Shown: positions 42,606 through 51,984, counted from the stretch's first letter. The stretch is 64,000 bases of DNA from Ideonella sp. (GCA_016721465.1 JADKIA010000028.1:1-64000), one strand, 5' to 3'. The notes: a model not told the origin generated them from the sequence alone. Program-made: numbers and translations.

Positions 42606-43820
42606 TCAGTCGCCAGTGCCTTGGCCCTTGGGCCGGGGCTTGATGGGGCCGCGGGTGCTGGGGCGCGCCGGGCCATGGCCGGGGCCGCCCGGGCCGCGGT
42701 CGTGGCCGCGCTGCCCGTCGCGTTGAAAGTCGCGCTGCGGCGAGCGGGCGTCGCGTCGGTCGGGTGAGCGAAAGCCCTCGCGTGTCGGCGCGGGCTCGCC
42801 GGCCGGGGCCTCGATCTTGCGGATGCGCACGGGTTTGCGAACCCGGGCGGGCGCCTGGGCCGGTGCATCCGCCGGCGCGTCGGCCAGGGCCCGGTCCGGA
42901 GGCGCCGTGGCCTCGCCGGCCAGGGACGCCGCCAGGGCGTCCAGCACCGCGTCGGACGACGCCACCGCCACCGCAGCGGCAAGCGAGCCTGGCGCCGGGG
43001 TCTCGTCCGCCTTGATCACGCGAGTGTGCGGCGCCAGGAGCGTGACCAACTGCCCGTAGATCTTGGGGCTGCCGGCCACGACCTCGCGCTGGTGCAGGAA
43101 GTCGGAATCACCGGTGAAGTTGCCCACCAGGCCGCCGGCCTCGGTGATGATCAACGAGCCGGCAGCCACGTCCCAGGCATTGAGGCCGGTCTCGAAGAAG
43201 CCGTCGTACCACCCGGCGGCCACATAACACAGGTCCAGTGCGGCCGCGCCAGGCCGGCGCACGCCGGCGCAGGACTGCATGACGGTCTCGAACAGCTTCA
43301 TGTAGCGCTGGAAGCTGTCGCCCTTGCGGAAGGGAAAGCCCGTGCCGATCAGCGCGTCGGCCAGCCGGATGCGCTTGCTCACGCGCAGCCGGCTGTCGTT
43401 GAGGAAGGCGCCGCGGCCGCGCGAGGCGTAGAACAGGTCGTTGCGCGTGGGGTCGTAGACCACTGCCTGCTGCACCACGCCACGATGCGCCAATGCGATG
43501 GACACGCAGTACACCGGAAAGCCGTGCAGGAAGTTGGTGGTGCCGTCCAGCGGATCGATGATCCAGGTGAACTCGCTGTCTTTCGACCCGTGCGTGCGCC
43601 CCGATTCTTCGGCCAGGATGCCGTGGCCAGGGTAGGCGCCAAGCACGGTCTCGATGATGACCGATTCGGCCGCCTCGTCGACTTCGCTGGCGAAGTCGTT
43701 CAAGCCCTTGTGCTTGACGGTGAGCAGGTCCAGTTCCCTCGACCCCCGGTTGATGATCGCCCCGGCCGCACGCGCGGCCGTGATGGCGATGTTGAGCATG
43801 GGGTGGAGCGATTGCGACAT
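42606..43820 (-). CDS. suhB: Inositol-1-monophosphatase SuhB with long basic disordered tail
   Basis: The 404-residue protein starts at MSQSLHPMLNIAITAAR. Residues 1 to about 265 are a complete IMPase. GILAEESG and WIIDPLDGTTNFLHGFPVY hold the metal-binding acids, and NAWDVAAGSLIITEAGG is the second signature. A further 135 or so residues follow, rich in Ala/Pro and then in Arg/Gly/Pro/Asp (KPVRIRKIEAP, RSPDRRDARSPQRDFQRDG). This tail is absent from standard SuhB proteins of about 265-270 residues. In E. coli SuhB works with the Nus factors in rRNA antitermination. The basic tail could therefore touch RNA, which is inference. Confidence 0.9.
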   Translation of the reverse strand: MSQSLHPMLNIAITAARAAGAIINRGSRELDLLTVKHKGLNDFASEVDEAAESVIIETVLGAYPGHGILAEESGRTHGSKDSEFTWIIDPLDGTTNFLHGFPVYCVSIALAHRGVVQQAVVYDPTRNDLFYASRGRGAFLNDSRLRVSKRIRLADALIGTGFPFRKGDSFQRYMKLFETVMQSCAGVRRPGAAALDLCYVAAGWYDGFFETGLNAWDVAAGSLIITEAGGLVGNFTGDSDFLHQREVVAGSPKIYGQLVTLLAPHTRVIKADETPAPGSLAAAVAVASSDAVLDALAASLAGEATAPPDRALADAPADAPAQAPARVRKPVRIRKIEAPAGEPAPTREGFRSPDRRDARSPQRDFQRDGQRGHDRGPGGPGHGPARPSTRGPIKPRPKGQGTGD

Positions 43821-43924
43821 GGGTCGTCCTGTGCGGAACTGGCTGGGAGAGGGGCTGGCAGAGAAAAAGAGCGCGGGCGGCGGACAATGCGCGCGACCCG
43901 TGAGAACCCTGATTTTAGCCTGCC

Positions 43925-44680
43925 GTGACCACCGCACCCATCGATCGCACACGCTTCGTGCTGATGCACACCAGCCACCCCGGCAACGTGGGGGCGGCCG
44001 CGCGCGCCATGAAGGTGATGGGCTTCACCGATCTGGTGCTGGTGCAACCGCGGTTCGCGGATGTGCTGAGCCACGAAGACGCGGTGGCCATGGCCAGTGG
44101 CGCGGCCGACGTCCTGACGCGCGCGCGCGTGGTGGCCAGCCTGCCCGAGGCGCTGGAAGGCATGACCTATGCCTGCGCCACGGCGATGACGCCGCGCGAT
44201 TTCGGCCCGCCCACCTTCGCGCCGCGTGATCGATTCGCCGGGTTGGCGACCGAGGGCCATGGCGTGGCCTTCGTCTTCGGCAGCGAGCGCTACGGCCTGG
44301 CCAACGAGGACGTGTGGCGCTGTCATGCGTGCTTGAGCATCCCCACGCCGGCCGACTATGGCTCGTTGAACCTGGCGCAGGCCGTGCAACTGATCGCCTA
44401 CGACTGGCGGCAGGCGCTCGGCGGCTTCGCCGTGCACCAGCGTACCGTCGTGCCCGACCGTGCCACGCTGCCCGAGGCTTTGGGTGCGTTGGACCATTGG
44501 CAACAGGTGCTGGTGGAGATCGGCTTTCTCGACCCCGAGTCGCCCAAGCGACTGATGCCGCGCCTGCAGCAACTGCTGAACCGCGCCCAGCTCACGCGCG
44601 AGGAAGTGCACATCCTGCGCGGCATCGCGCGCGCAGCCGCAGGCCATGGCGGGAAGGCCTCTGGCCCGGGTCAGGCTTGA
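43925..44680 (+). CDS. trmJ: tRNA/rRNA 2'-O-methyltransferase TrmJ
   Basis: The 251-residue SPOUT-fold methyltransferase starts at a GTG. TRFVLMHTSHPGNVGAAARA opens the family, GVAFVFGSERYGLANED forms the knot core and IPTPADYGSLNLAQAVQLIA is the SAM-binding trefoil knot. The C-terminal helical segment ends with the TREEVHILRGIA stretch. It would methylate position 32 of certain tRNAs. It is divergent from suhB, with 104 bases between, and upstream of cysE by 43 bases. Confidence 0.93.
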   Translation: MTTAPIDRTRFVLMHTSHPGNVGAAARAMKVMGFTDLVLVQPRFADVLSHEDAVAMASGAADVLTRARVVASLPEALEGMTYACATAMTPRDFGPPTFAPRDRFAGLATEGHGVAFVFGSERYGLANEDVWRCHACLSIPTPADYGSLNLAQAVQLIAYDWRQALGGFAVHQRTVVPDRATLPEALGALDHWQQVLVEIGFLDPESPKRLMPRLQQLLNRAQLTREEVHILRGIARAAAGHGGKASGPGQA

Positions 44681-44723
44681 GGGCCCCGCATACACTGGCC
44701 AGGCACAACGCGCAGACCCCATC

Positions 44724-45503
44724 ATGTTCAGCCGCCTCCGTGAAGACATCGCCTGCATCCGCGAGCGCGACCCCGCCGCGCGCTCGACGTGGGAGGTGCT
44801 CACCTGTTACCCCGGCCTGCACGCCGTCATCTGGCACCGCTGGGCGCATGCGGCCTGGGGTGGGGGATTCAAGTGGTTGGGACGATTCCTGTCGCACCTC
44901 GGCCGCTTCTTCACCGGCATCGAGATCCACCCTGGGGCCACCTTGGGGCGGCGTGTGTTCATCGATCACGGCATGGGCGTGGTCATTGGCGAGACGGCGG
45001 AGATTGGTGACGAGTGCACCATCTACCAGGGCGTCACGCTGGGCGGCACCTCACTCGCCAAAGGCAGCAAGCGTCATCCGACGCTGGGCCGCGGTGTCAT
45101 CGTCGGCGCCAACTCGCAGGTGCTCGGCGGCTTCACGGTCGGCGACGGTGCGCGCGTGGGTTCCGGTGCCGTGGTGGTCAAGCCGGTGCCGGCCGGCGCG
45201 ACGGCGGTGGGCAATCCGGCCCGCATCCTGCAAGCCGATGCCGAGGCCGCGCGCGAGGCCGTGGCGGCCAAGATGGGCTTTTCGGCCTACGGCGTGACAC
45301 AGGGCGACGATCCGGTGGCGCAGGCCATGAAGGGGCTGATCGACAACGCCTCGGGCCAGGAGCACCAGATCGCGCTGCTGTGGCAAGCGATCGAGAAGCT
45401 CTCCTCGCGTTCGCGCGAGTTGCCACTGGGCGACTGTGTACCCCAAGACGCGCACACCACCGAGAGCTTCGACGCGGCCGAGCTCAATCGGCTGATGAAA
45501 TAG
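44724..45503 (+). CDS. cysE: Serine O-acetyltransferase
   Basis: This 259-residue protein starts at MFSRLREDIACIRERDPAAR; an upstream in-frame ATG lies inside trmJ and was rejected. The N-terminal helical domain is followed by the left-handed beta-helix: IEIHPGATLGRRVFIDHGMG, VVIGETAEIGDECTIYQGVT, LGGTSLAKGSKRHPTLG and GVIVGANSQVLGGFTVG. The His in IDHGMG is catalytic. It acetylates serine for cysteine synthesis. The protein has a C-terminal extension of about 80 residues beyond the hexapeptides, as in the longer CysE forms. Confidence 0.94.
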   Translation: MFSRLREDIACIRERDPAARSTWEVLTCYPGLHAVIWHRWAHAAWGGGFKWLGRFLSHLGRFFTGIEIHPGATLGRRVFIDHGMGVVIGETAEIGDECTIYQGVTLGGTSLAKGSKRHPTLGRGVIVGANSQVLGGFTVGDGARVGSGAVVVKPVPAGATAVGNPARILQADAEAAREAVAAKMGFSAYGVTQGDDPVAQAMKGLIDNASGQEHQIALLWQAIEKLSSRSRELPLGDCVPQDAHTTESFDAAELNRLMK

Positions 45504-45519
45504 CCGGCGGGCCGCGAGC

Positions 45520-46113
45520 TCAGCTCGCGCGCGCCGGACGGATGGCGGACTTCGGGCGGAAGGCCTTGCACACGGCTGCGTCGGTTTCGATGTAGGGCCC
45601 GCCGATCAGGTCGATGCAATAGGGCACGGCCGCAAAGATGCCGTGCGCCGGTGGCGACGCCTCGGGCAGGCCCTGCAATGTCTCGGCAATCGACTTGGGC
45701 TGTCCGGGCAGATTGATGATCAGCGCCTGGCCTCGGATCACGGCCACCTGCCGCGACAGGATGGCCGTGGGCACGAAGCGCAGGCTGATCTGGCGCATCT
45801 GCTCGCCAAAGCCCGGCATCACCTTGTCCGCCACGGCCAGGGTGGCCTCGGGCGTCACGTCGCGCGGCGCCGGGCCGGTGCCGCCGGTGGTGAGCACCAG
45901 GTCGCATCGGGCCTGGTCCACCAATTCGCGCAAGGCGGCGCTGATGCCGTCCTGCTCGTCGGGAATCAAGCGCGTTTCCCAGGTGATCGGGTTGCGCAGC
46001 GCGCGGCCCAGCCAGTCTTGCAAGGCGGGGATGCCCTTGTCCTCGTAGACGCCGCTGGAGGCGCGGTCGCTGATCGAGACCACGCCGATGCGGATGGGGT
46101 CGAAATCACTCAT
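45520..46113 (-). CDS. mogA: Molybdopterin adenylyltransferase
   Basis: The 197-residue MoaB/Mog-fold enzyme shows IGVVSISDRASSGVYEDKG, LTTGGTGPAPRDVTPEATLA (the TGGTG motif binding the pterin phosphate) and MPGFGEQMRQISLRFVPTAI. It activates molybdopterin by adenylylation before metal insertion. It overlaps the end of yjgA by eight bases and lies convergent with cysE. Molybdoenzyme genes themselves are not in the window. Confidence 0.94.
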   Translation of the reverse strand: MSDFDPIRIGVVSISDRASSGVYEDKGIPALQDWLGRALRNPITWETRLIPDEQDGISAALRELVDQARCDLVLTTGGTGPAPRDVTPEATLAVADKVMPGFGEQMRQISLRFVPTAILSRQVAVIRGQALIINLPGQPKSIAETLQGLPEASPPAHGIFAAVPYCIDLIGGPYIETDAAVCKAFRPKSAIRPARAS

Positions 46114-46711
46114 GGTGGGGCAGGTCCTGGCGGTCGTCCATGGCCTCGTCGGTCATTTCGTTCTTTAGCCATGGCTTGACGAACTGGAACAGCTCGCGGT
46201 AACCGCGGCCGTTGCGCTTTTCGAGCACCAGGCTGGCGTCCTTGCGAGCCGCCCGGATCAGGCTGCGCAGCTGCTGCAAATCAGACTGCGGAAATGCCGT
46301 GGCCCAGCGCGTGGCGGCGTCTTCGTCGGCAATGAGCTCGTCGCGCCAGCGCTCGGCCTGGTGCAGCATGAGGGTGTCGCGGGCCGAGCCCAGCTTGAAG
46401 GCGGCCACGGCCTCGCGCAATGGTTCGGCGTCGGCATGGCGCATCTGCTTGCCGATGTACTGAAGCTGGCGGCGCTTGCCCTCGTGCGAGCGTGTGCGGC
46501 GGAACTCCATGATGGCGCTGCGCAGGGTGTCGGGCATCGGCGCCTCGGCCAGGCGCGACTCTGGCAGCGCAGCCAGTTCGGCGCCGAGCCTTTGCAGGTC
46601 GTGCGCCTGCTGCTTGAGCTGGGTCTTGCTCAGCACGGGCACGTAGATGTTGGCCGGTGCTTCGGGCTGCTCGTCGTCAGCAGGGTCGGTGGGGTCGGTG
46701 CGTTGACGCAT
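46106..46711 (-). CDS. yjgA: Ribosome-associated protein YjgA/DarP
   Basis: The 201-residue DUF615 protein contains VPVLSKTQLKQQAHDLQRLG, MEFRRTRSHEGKRRQLQYIG, LHQAERWRDELIADEDAATR and LRSLIRAARKDASLVLEKRN, all typical of the family associated with the 50S subunit during late assembly. A short acidic N-terminal tail precedes the conserved core. It is divergent from pmbA with 72 bases between starts and overlaps mogA downstream. This yjgA-mogA-pmbA arrangement is common in betaproteobacteria. Confidence 0.93.
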   Translation of the reverse strand: MRQRTDPTDPADDEQPEAPANIYVPVLSKTQLKQQAHDLQRLGAELAALPESRLAEAPMPDTLRSAIMEFRRTRSHEGKRRQLQYIGKQMRHADAEPLREAVAAFKLGSARDTLMLHQAERWRDELIADEDAATRWATAFPQSDLQQLRSLIRAARKDASLVLEKRNGRGYRELFQFVKPWLKNEMTDEAMDDRQDLPHHE

Positions 46712-46783
46712 GGGCCTTCGGTGGCGGGTGCCTTGGGTGCGGCGTGGCTATCATTGTCGCCCACCTGTCCCGATCGGCCCCCC

Positions 46784-48157
46784 ATGTCCGGCTCCACCCG
46801 TTCCCAAGGCTTTGCGTTCAACCGCGAGCAGTTTCAGCAGATCATCGAAGACACCTTGGCGATTGCCGCCAAGCTGGGCGCCAGCGACGCGGGCGCCGAA
46901 GTGTCCGAGGGCGCGGGGCTGTCGGTGTCGGTGCGCAAGGGCGAGATCGAGAACGTGGAGCGCAACCGGGACAAGTCGCTCGGCGTCACCGTCTACGTGG
47001 GTCAGCGGCGCGGCAATGCCAGCACCTCGGACTTCTCGGCCGCGGCGATCGAACAGACGGCACGCGCGGCCTTCGACATCGCGCGCTTCACGGCCGAGGA
47101 CCCGGCGGCCGGCTTGCCCGATGTCGAGGACCTGGCCACGGCCGAGGAAGCCGCACGCGACCTGGACTTGTTCCACCCTTGGTCACTGGACGCCGAAGGC
47201 GCCGCCGCGTTGGCCTTGCGCTGCGAGGACGCGGCCTTCGCCACCGACCGGCGCATCACCAACAGCGAGGGCGCGGCCACCTCCGCCCAGCAATCGCACT
47301 TCTGGGCCGGCAACAGCCGTGGGTTTCGCGGTGGTTACGCCAGCTCGCGGCATTCGATCTCGGTGGCACCCATCGCCGGCAAGGGCGCTGCCATGGAGCG
47401 CGACGCCTGGTACAGCAGCATGCGCGATGCAATGGCCTTGTCTTCGCCCGAGGCGGTGGGGCGATACGCGGCCGAGCGTGCACTTTCGCGCCTGAAGGGG
47501 CGCAAGGTGCCCACCTGCGAAGTGCCGGTGCTGTTCGAGAACACCTTGGCCGCCGGCATGCTCGGCGCTCTGGTGCAGGCCACCAGTGGTGGGGCGCTGT
47601 ATCGGCGCGCCACCTTCCTGCTCGACAGCGTGGGCCAGCGGGTGATGGCCGACCACATCGATGTGGACGAGGATCCGTTCGTCCTGCAGGGCAAGGCCAG
47701 CGCGCCCTTCGACGACGAAGGGGTGCGCACGCGCAAGCGCCGTGCGCTGGACGCGGGGGTGGTGCAGGGCTACTACCTGTCCACCTACTCGGCGCGCAAG
47801 CTGGGTCTGCGCACCACGGGGCACGCCGGTGGCTCGCAGAACCTCGTGCTGCGCAGCCGGCTCACGCAGCCGGGTGATCACCTGGAGCAGATGTTGCGCA
47901 AGCTCGGCCGCGGGTTGTTCGTCACTGAACTCATGGGACAGGGCGTCAACTACGTCACTGGCGACTATTCGCGCGGCGCAGCCGGTTTCTGGGTGGAGGG
48001 AGGGCGCATCGTGCACCCGGTCCACGAGGTCACCATTGCCGGCAACCTGCGCGAGATGTTCCAGCACATCGCGGCCGTGGGCGCCGACGTCTACACCGCG
48101 GGCGGCAAGACGGTGGGTTCGATGTTGATCGAGCGCATGAAAGTGGCGGGCAGTTGA
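46784..48157 (+). CDS. pmbA: Metalloprotease PmbA/TldE
   Basis: The 457-residue protein starts at MSGSTRSQGFAFNREQFQQI. Typical features are GASDAGAEVSEGAGLSVSVR with KGEIENVERNRDKSLGVTVY, RKVPTCEVPVLFENTLAAGM, and the C-terminal HAGGSQNLVLRS, LFVTELMGQGVNYVTGDYSR and SRGAAGFWVEGGRIVHPVHE. PmbA lacks the zinc-binding motif itself and forms a heterodimer with TldD. TldD is not in this window. The pair processes peptides in several proteobacteria. Confidence 0.94.
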   Translation: MSGSTRSQGFAFNREQFQQIIEDTLAIAAKLGASDAGAEVSEGAGLSVSVRKGEIENVERNRDKSLGVTVYVGQRRGNASTSDFSAAAIEQTARAAFDIARFTAEDPAAGLPDVEDLATAEEAARDLDLFHPWSLDAEGAAALALRCEDAAFATDRRITNSEGAATSAQQSHFWAGNSRGFRGGYASSRHSISVAPIAGKGAAMERDAWYSSMRDAMALSSPEAVGRYAAERALSRLKGRKVPTCEVPVLFENTLAAGMLGALVQATSGGALYRRATFLLDSVGQRVMADHIDVDEDPFVLQGKASAPFDDEGVRTRKRRALDAGVVQGYYLSTYSARKLGLRTTGHAGGSQNLVLRSRLTQPGDHLEQMLRKLGRGLFVTELMGQGVNYVTGDYSRGAAGFWVEGGRIVHPVHEVTIAGNLREMFQHIAAVGADVYTAGGKTVGSMLIERMKVAGS

Positions 48158-48299
48158 TGGGCGGCGGGCATGTGCGCCGACAGGAAGCGCCGCGCCTGGC
48201 TGGTGGGCCACAGGTGTCGGGGCTTTCACCCCCCTTGTGCTGTCGCCGGGGGCCCTAGAATCCCAAGGTTTACGTTGCATTCTTGCCAAGGAGATCTGC

Positions 48300-49382
48300 A
48301 TGGAACGTCGTTCATTCGTTCGTAGCGCCGGGCTGGCCGGCGTTTTGGCGGCCGGTGCCGCACCGGCCATCGTGCATGCCCAGGCCAACATACGCTGGCG
48401 CCTGGCCTCGAGCTTTCCGAAGTCGTTGGACACCATCTTCGGTGCGGCCGAGGTGTTCGCCAAGAAGGTCGGCGAGATGACCGGTGGCAAGTTCCAGATC
48501 AGCACCCATGCTGCCCCTGAACTGATGCCCGCGCTCCAGGTGGTCGATGGCGTACAGGCGGGAACGATCGAGATGGCGCACACGGCGCCGTACTACTTCT
48601 TCGGCAAGGACCCGACCTTCGCACTGGGCTGCGTCATTCCCTTTGGCTTGAACTCGCGCCAGATGACGGCGTGGCAGTTCGAGGGCAATGGCCTGAAGCT
48701 GATGCGCGAGTTCTACAAGGGCTACAACATCATCAACTTCCCTGGTGGCAACACCGGCGCACAGATGGGCGGTTGGTTCCGCTCGCCGATCAAGTCGCTG
48801 GCCGACATGAAGGGCTTGAAGTTCCGCATCGGGGGCTTCGGCGGCAAGGTGATCGAGCGCATCGGCGGTGTGGCGCAGAACATTCCCGCCGGCGAGATCT
48901 ACCAGGCGCTGGAGAAGGGCACGATCGATGCCGCCGAGTGGGTGGGCCCCTACGATGATGAGAAACTGGGCCTGAACAAGGTGGCCCAGAACTATGCCTA
49001 CCCCGGTTGGTGGGAGGGCGGTCCGCAGCTGGATTTCTACATCAACGACAAGGCCTTCAATGCGCTGTCGGCCGAGTACAAGGCCATCGTCGAATCGGCA
49101 GCGGCCTTCGCCCACGTGGACATGCAGGCCAAGTACGATGCCCGCAATCCGGCCGCGCTCAAGCGCCTGGTGGCCGCCAATGCGAAGCTGTTCCGCTTCC
49201 CGAAGGAAATGATGGACGCGGCGTTCAAGGAGGCGATGGCGCTGTACAGCGAACTCAGCGCCAGCAACCCGCACTGGAAGAAGGTGTACGAGGATCTGAA
49301 CGTTTTCCGTCGCGACCAGAACCTGTGGTTCCGCTTCACCGAGGCTGGCTTCGACGACTTCATGCAAGCGCAAAAGCTCTAG
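48300..49382 (+). CDS. TRAP transporter substrate-binding protein, TakP (2-oxoacid) type
   Basis: The 360-residue protein follows AAGGAG. Its N-terminus RRSFVRSAGLAGVLAAGAAP looks like a twin-arginine signal peptide ending IVHAQ. The DctP fold is clear: TGGKFQISTHAAPELMPALQ, TIEMAHTAPYYFFGKDPTFA, FPGGNTGAQMGGWFR and EIYQALEKGTIDAAEWVGPY. This set of motifs is characteristic of TakP-like proteins that bind pyruvate and other 2-oxoacids through Na+ or Ca2+. Its permeases lie on the opposite strand downstream, convergent with it. Confidence 0.92.
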   Translation: MERRSFVRSAGLAGVLAAGAAPAIVHAQANIRWRLASSFPKSLDTIFGAAEVFAKKVGEMTGGKFQISTHAAPELMPALQVVDGVQAGTIEMAHTAPYYFFGKDPTFALGCVIPFGLNSRQMTAWQFEGNGLKLMREFYKGYNIINFPGGNTGAQMGGWFRSPIKSLADMKGLKFRIGGFGGKVIERIGGVAQNIPAGEIYQALEKGTIDAAEWVGPYDDEKLGLNKVAQNYAYPGWWEGGPQLDFYINDKAFNALSAEYKAIVESAAAFAHVDMQAKYDARNPAALKRLVAANAKLFRFPKEMMDAAFKEAMALYSELSASNPHWKKVYEDLNVFRRDQNLWFRFTEAGFDDFMQAQKL

Positions 49383-49403
49383 GCACGTTCTCGCGCCGCG
49401 ACG

Positions 49404-49431
49404 AAAAAGGGGTCCCGCGGGACCCCTTTTT
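49404..49431. terminator. Bidirectional rho-independent terminator
   Basis: AAAAAGGGGTCCCG at 49404-49417 is followed by its exact reverse complement to 49431. The result is a strong stem flanked by A- and T-runs that terminates transcription in both directions. It separates the TRAP binding-protein gene from its convergent permease genes. Confidence 0.9.
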
Positions 49432-49468
49432 CATCTGGTGGGCGCCGGCGGCGTCGCACCGGGTCGGG

Positions 49469-51208
49469 CTACTTCTTCTGCTTGTCCTGCTCGTTGGCCC
49501 GGCGGATGGCCTCCATCGGGTCTTCCGGCGCGTCCTTGGCCTTGTCATCGGCACCGGGCATCGTGGGTTCTGCCTTGCCGCCCTTGTCGTCCTTCTGGCT
49601 GCGCTCCACGTCCTGCTGCAGTTGCTCGATGTTGCCCTCGGCGGCCTTGTTGAGGTCGCGGGTGACGATGCCGGGGAAGGCGATGATCAGGCCCACCATG
49701 ACGATCTGGATCACCACGAACGGGATGGCACCCCAATAGATCTGCTCGGTGGTGATCCTGCCGATCGTCTTGCCGGTCACGCGATCCTTGTAGTCGTCCG
49801 TGGGTGCCACGCTGCGCAGGTAGAACAGGGCGAAGCCGAACGGCGGGTGCATGAACGAGGTCTGCATGTTCACTGCCAGCAGCACGCCGAACCACACCGG
49901 GTCGATGCCCAGCTTGATGGCCACGGGCCCGATGAGCGGCACGACGATGAAGCTCAGCTCGAAGAAATCGAGGAAGAACGCCAGCACGAAGATCAGGACG
50001 TTGACCACGATCAGGAAGCCGAGTTGGCCACCGGGCAGGCCACCGAGAAGGTGCTCGACCCACTTGGCGCCATCCACCGCCTGGAAGGACAGGCTGAACA
50101 CCGTGGAGCCGACCAGGATGAAGACCACGAAGCACGACAGCTTCATCGTCGAGTCCATGGCCTGGCGCAGCAACTTCATGTCGATGCGTTTGCGTGCCAG
50201 TGCCATCACCAAGGCGCCCACGGCGCCCATGGCGCCCCCCTCGGTGGGCGTGGCGATGCCCAGGAAGATCGTGCCCAGCACCAGGAAGATCAGGGCCAGC
50301 GGCGGGATCAGCACGAAGGTCACTCGCTCGGCCATGCGCGACAGCAGCCCGAGCTTGAGGGCCTTGTTCAGCACGGCCAGCGCAAAGGCCACGCCGACAC
50401 CGACGCACATCGACACGACGATCAATTCATCGGTTGGGGTGGCGGCCGGTCGGCTCCTTGCAAACAGCAGTGCCAGCGCCACCGAGACCATGAAGAGCAG
50501 CCCCAATGAACGCAGGCCGGGGCTGCCGTCGTCTTCACGGATCGTGCGCGCCTCGAGCGGCAGCGCCGGCACGTAGCTCGGCCGAACGATGCTGACCAAG
50601 GCGATGTAGCCCACATAGAACCCCGTCAGGATGAAGCCCGGGACAAAGGCACCCTTGTAAAGGTCGCCCACGCTCTGGCCCAGCTGGTCGGCCATGATGA
50701 TGAGCACCAGCGACGGCGGGATGATCTGCGCCAAGGTGCCTGAGGCGGCGATCACGCCCGAGGCGACGCGCCGGTCGTAGCCCGAGCGCAGCATGATCGG
50801 CAGCGAAATCAGGCCCATGGCAATGACCGAGGCCGCCACCACGCCGGTGGTGGCGGCGAGCATGGCGCCCACCAGGATGACCGCATACGCCAGGCCGCCG
50901 CGAATGGGCCCGAAGAGCTGGCCGATGGTGTCGAGCAGGTCCTCGGCCATGCCCGATCGTTCGAGGATCAGGCCCATGAAGGTGAAGAACGGGATGGCCA
51001 GCAGCGTATCGTTCTGCATGATGCCGAAGATGCGCAGGGGCAGGGCCTGCAGCAAGGCAGCCGGCATCAGGCCCAACTGTACGCCAACAACGCCAAAGAA
51101 CAGGCCGCACGCCGCCAGCGAGAAGGCCACCGAGTAGCCGATCAGCAGGAAGCAGATCAGGGCCGCAAACATGATCGGGGCCATGTAGGCCGAGAAGAAC
51201 TCCATCAT
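49469..51208 (-). CDS. TRAP transporter large permease (DctM type)
   Basis: The 579-residue integral membrane protein has about 12 or more hydrophobic segments. QNDTLLAIPFFTFMGLILER, PIRGGLAYAVILVGAMLAAT, GVVAASVIAMGLISLPIMLR and ASGTLAQIIPPSLVLIIMAD are DctM family motifs in the first half, with ATPTEGGAMGAVGALVMALA in the second. It is longer than typical DctM proteins of about 430 residues. An extra central segment (about residues 200-290) and a charged C-terminal tail rich in Lys/Asp/Glu account for the difference. It overlaps the small permease by four bases. Confidence 0.92.
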   Translation of the reverse strand: MMEFFSAYMAPIMFAALICFLLIGYSVAFSLAACGLFFGVVGVQLGLMPAALLQALPLRIFGIMQNDTLLAIPFFTFMGLILERSGMAEDLLDTIGQLFGPIRGGLAYAVILVGAMLAATTGVVAASVIAMGLISLPIMLRSGYDRRVASGVIAASGTLAQIIPPSLVLIIMADQLGQSVGDLYKGAFVPGFILTGFYVGYIALVSIVRPSYVPALPLEARTIREDDGSPGLRSLGLLFMVSVALALLFARSRPAATPTDELIVVSMCVGVGVAFALAVLNKALKLGLLSRMAERVTFVLIPPLALIFLVLGTIFLGIATPTEGGAMGAVGALVMALARKRIDMKLLRQAMDSTMKLSCFVVFILVGSTVFSLSFQAVDGAKWVEHLLGGLPGGQLGFLIVVNVLIFVLAFFLDFFELSFIVVPLIGPVAIKLGIDPVWFGVLLAVNMQTSFMHPPFGFALFYLRSVAPTDDYKDRVTGKTIGRITTEQIYWGAIPFVVIQIVMVGLIIAFPGIVTRDLNKAAEGNIEQLQQDVERSQKDDKGGKAEPTMPGADDKAKDAPEDPMEAIRRANEQDKQKK

Positions 51209-51798
51209 TGGGCTGCTCCCTCGGCCTTGGCGCGAACGAACTCGGCCAGCTCTTCTTCAGCGGTCTTGGTCTGCCGCTTCCTGGTTGGGTCGTCGATCAG
51301 GCCCTTCAGGAAGGCAATGCGCTTGATCAGTTCGGACACGCCCTGCAACATGAGCAGGGCAAAGCCCACGGGCACCAGCGCGAACACTGGCCAACGGATG
51401 AGGCCACCCGCATTGGACGACATCTCGCCCGTGATGTAGGCCTTGACCACCAGTGGCCAGACCAAGGCAATGACGTTGATGCAGAACGGAAACAGGAACA
51501 CGACGATGCACACGGCTTCGATGATGATCTGCGTGCGCTTGGAAAAATGGCCCGACACCACATCGATCTTGACGTGCTCGCCGCGCAGCATGGTGTAACC
51601 CGCGGCCAGCAGGAACACGGCTGCGAACAGGTACCACTGGATTTCCAGGAACCCGTTGGAGCTCATGTTGAAGGCCTTGCGGATCACCGCATTCACGGCG
51701 CTGATCAGCACCGCGGCGAGGACCAGCCAGGCCACCGATTTGCCGACCCATTCACTGAGTCGATCGATGCCGCGCGACAGATTGAGAAGGGAGGTCAT
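51205..51798 (-). CDS. TRAP transporter small permease (DctQ type)
   Basis: The 197-residue protein has four predicted membrane helices: SVAWLVLAAVLISAVNAVIR, NGFLEIQWYLFAAVFLLAAG, IIEAVCIVVFLFPFCINVIA and WPVFALVPVGFALLMLQGVS. The segment ending YTMLRGEHVKIDVVSGHFSK is the DctQ loop motif. It pairs with the large permease encoded immediately downstream (4-bp overlap). The substrate-binding protein is encoded on the opposite strand beyond the terminator. Confidence 0.92.
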   Translation of the reverse strand: MTSLLNLSRGIDRLSEWVGKSVAWLVLAAVLISAVNAVIRKAFNMSSNGFLEIQWYLFAAVFLLAAGYTMLRGEHVKIDVVSGHFSKRTQIIIEAVCIVVFLFPFCINVIALVWPLVVKAYITGEMSSNAGGLIRWPVFALVPVGFALLMLQGVSELIKRIAFLKGLIDDPTRKRQTKTAEEELAEFVRAKAEGAAQ

Positions 51799-51984
51799 GA
51801 GGGCTCCAGGGGCTTTGAACTTGCATGGCGACCGGCCCGTCCGACACGGCCCGGCCGAAATGCAGCATGGGCGCTAATGTACGGATCGGATCAGGCCGTG
51901 CTGCCGAAAAACCGGGCAGTTCAGGGAAAGCCCCAGGGCCGATGGCCACGTCGGGTGTGCACCGGCGCCTGCGCGCCGAGCACC

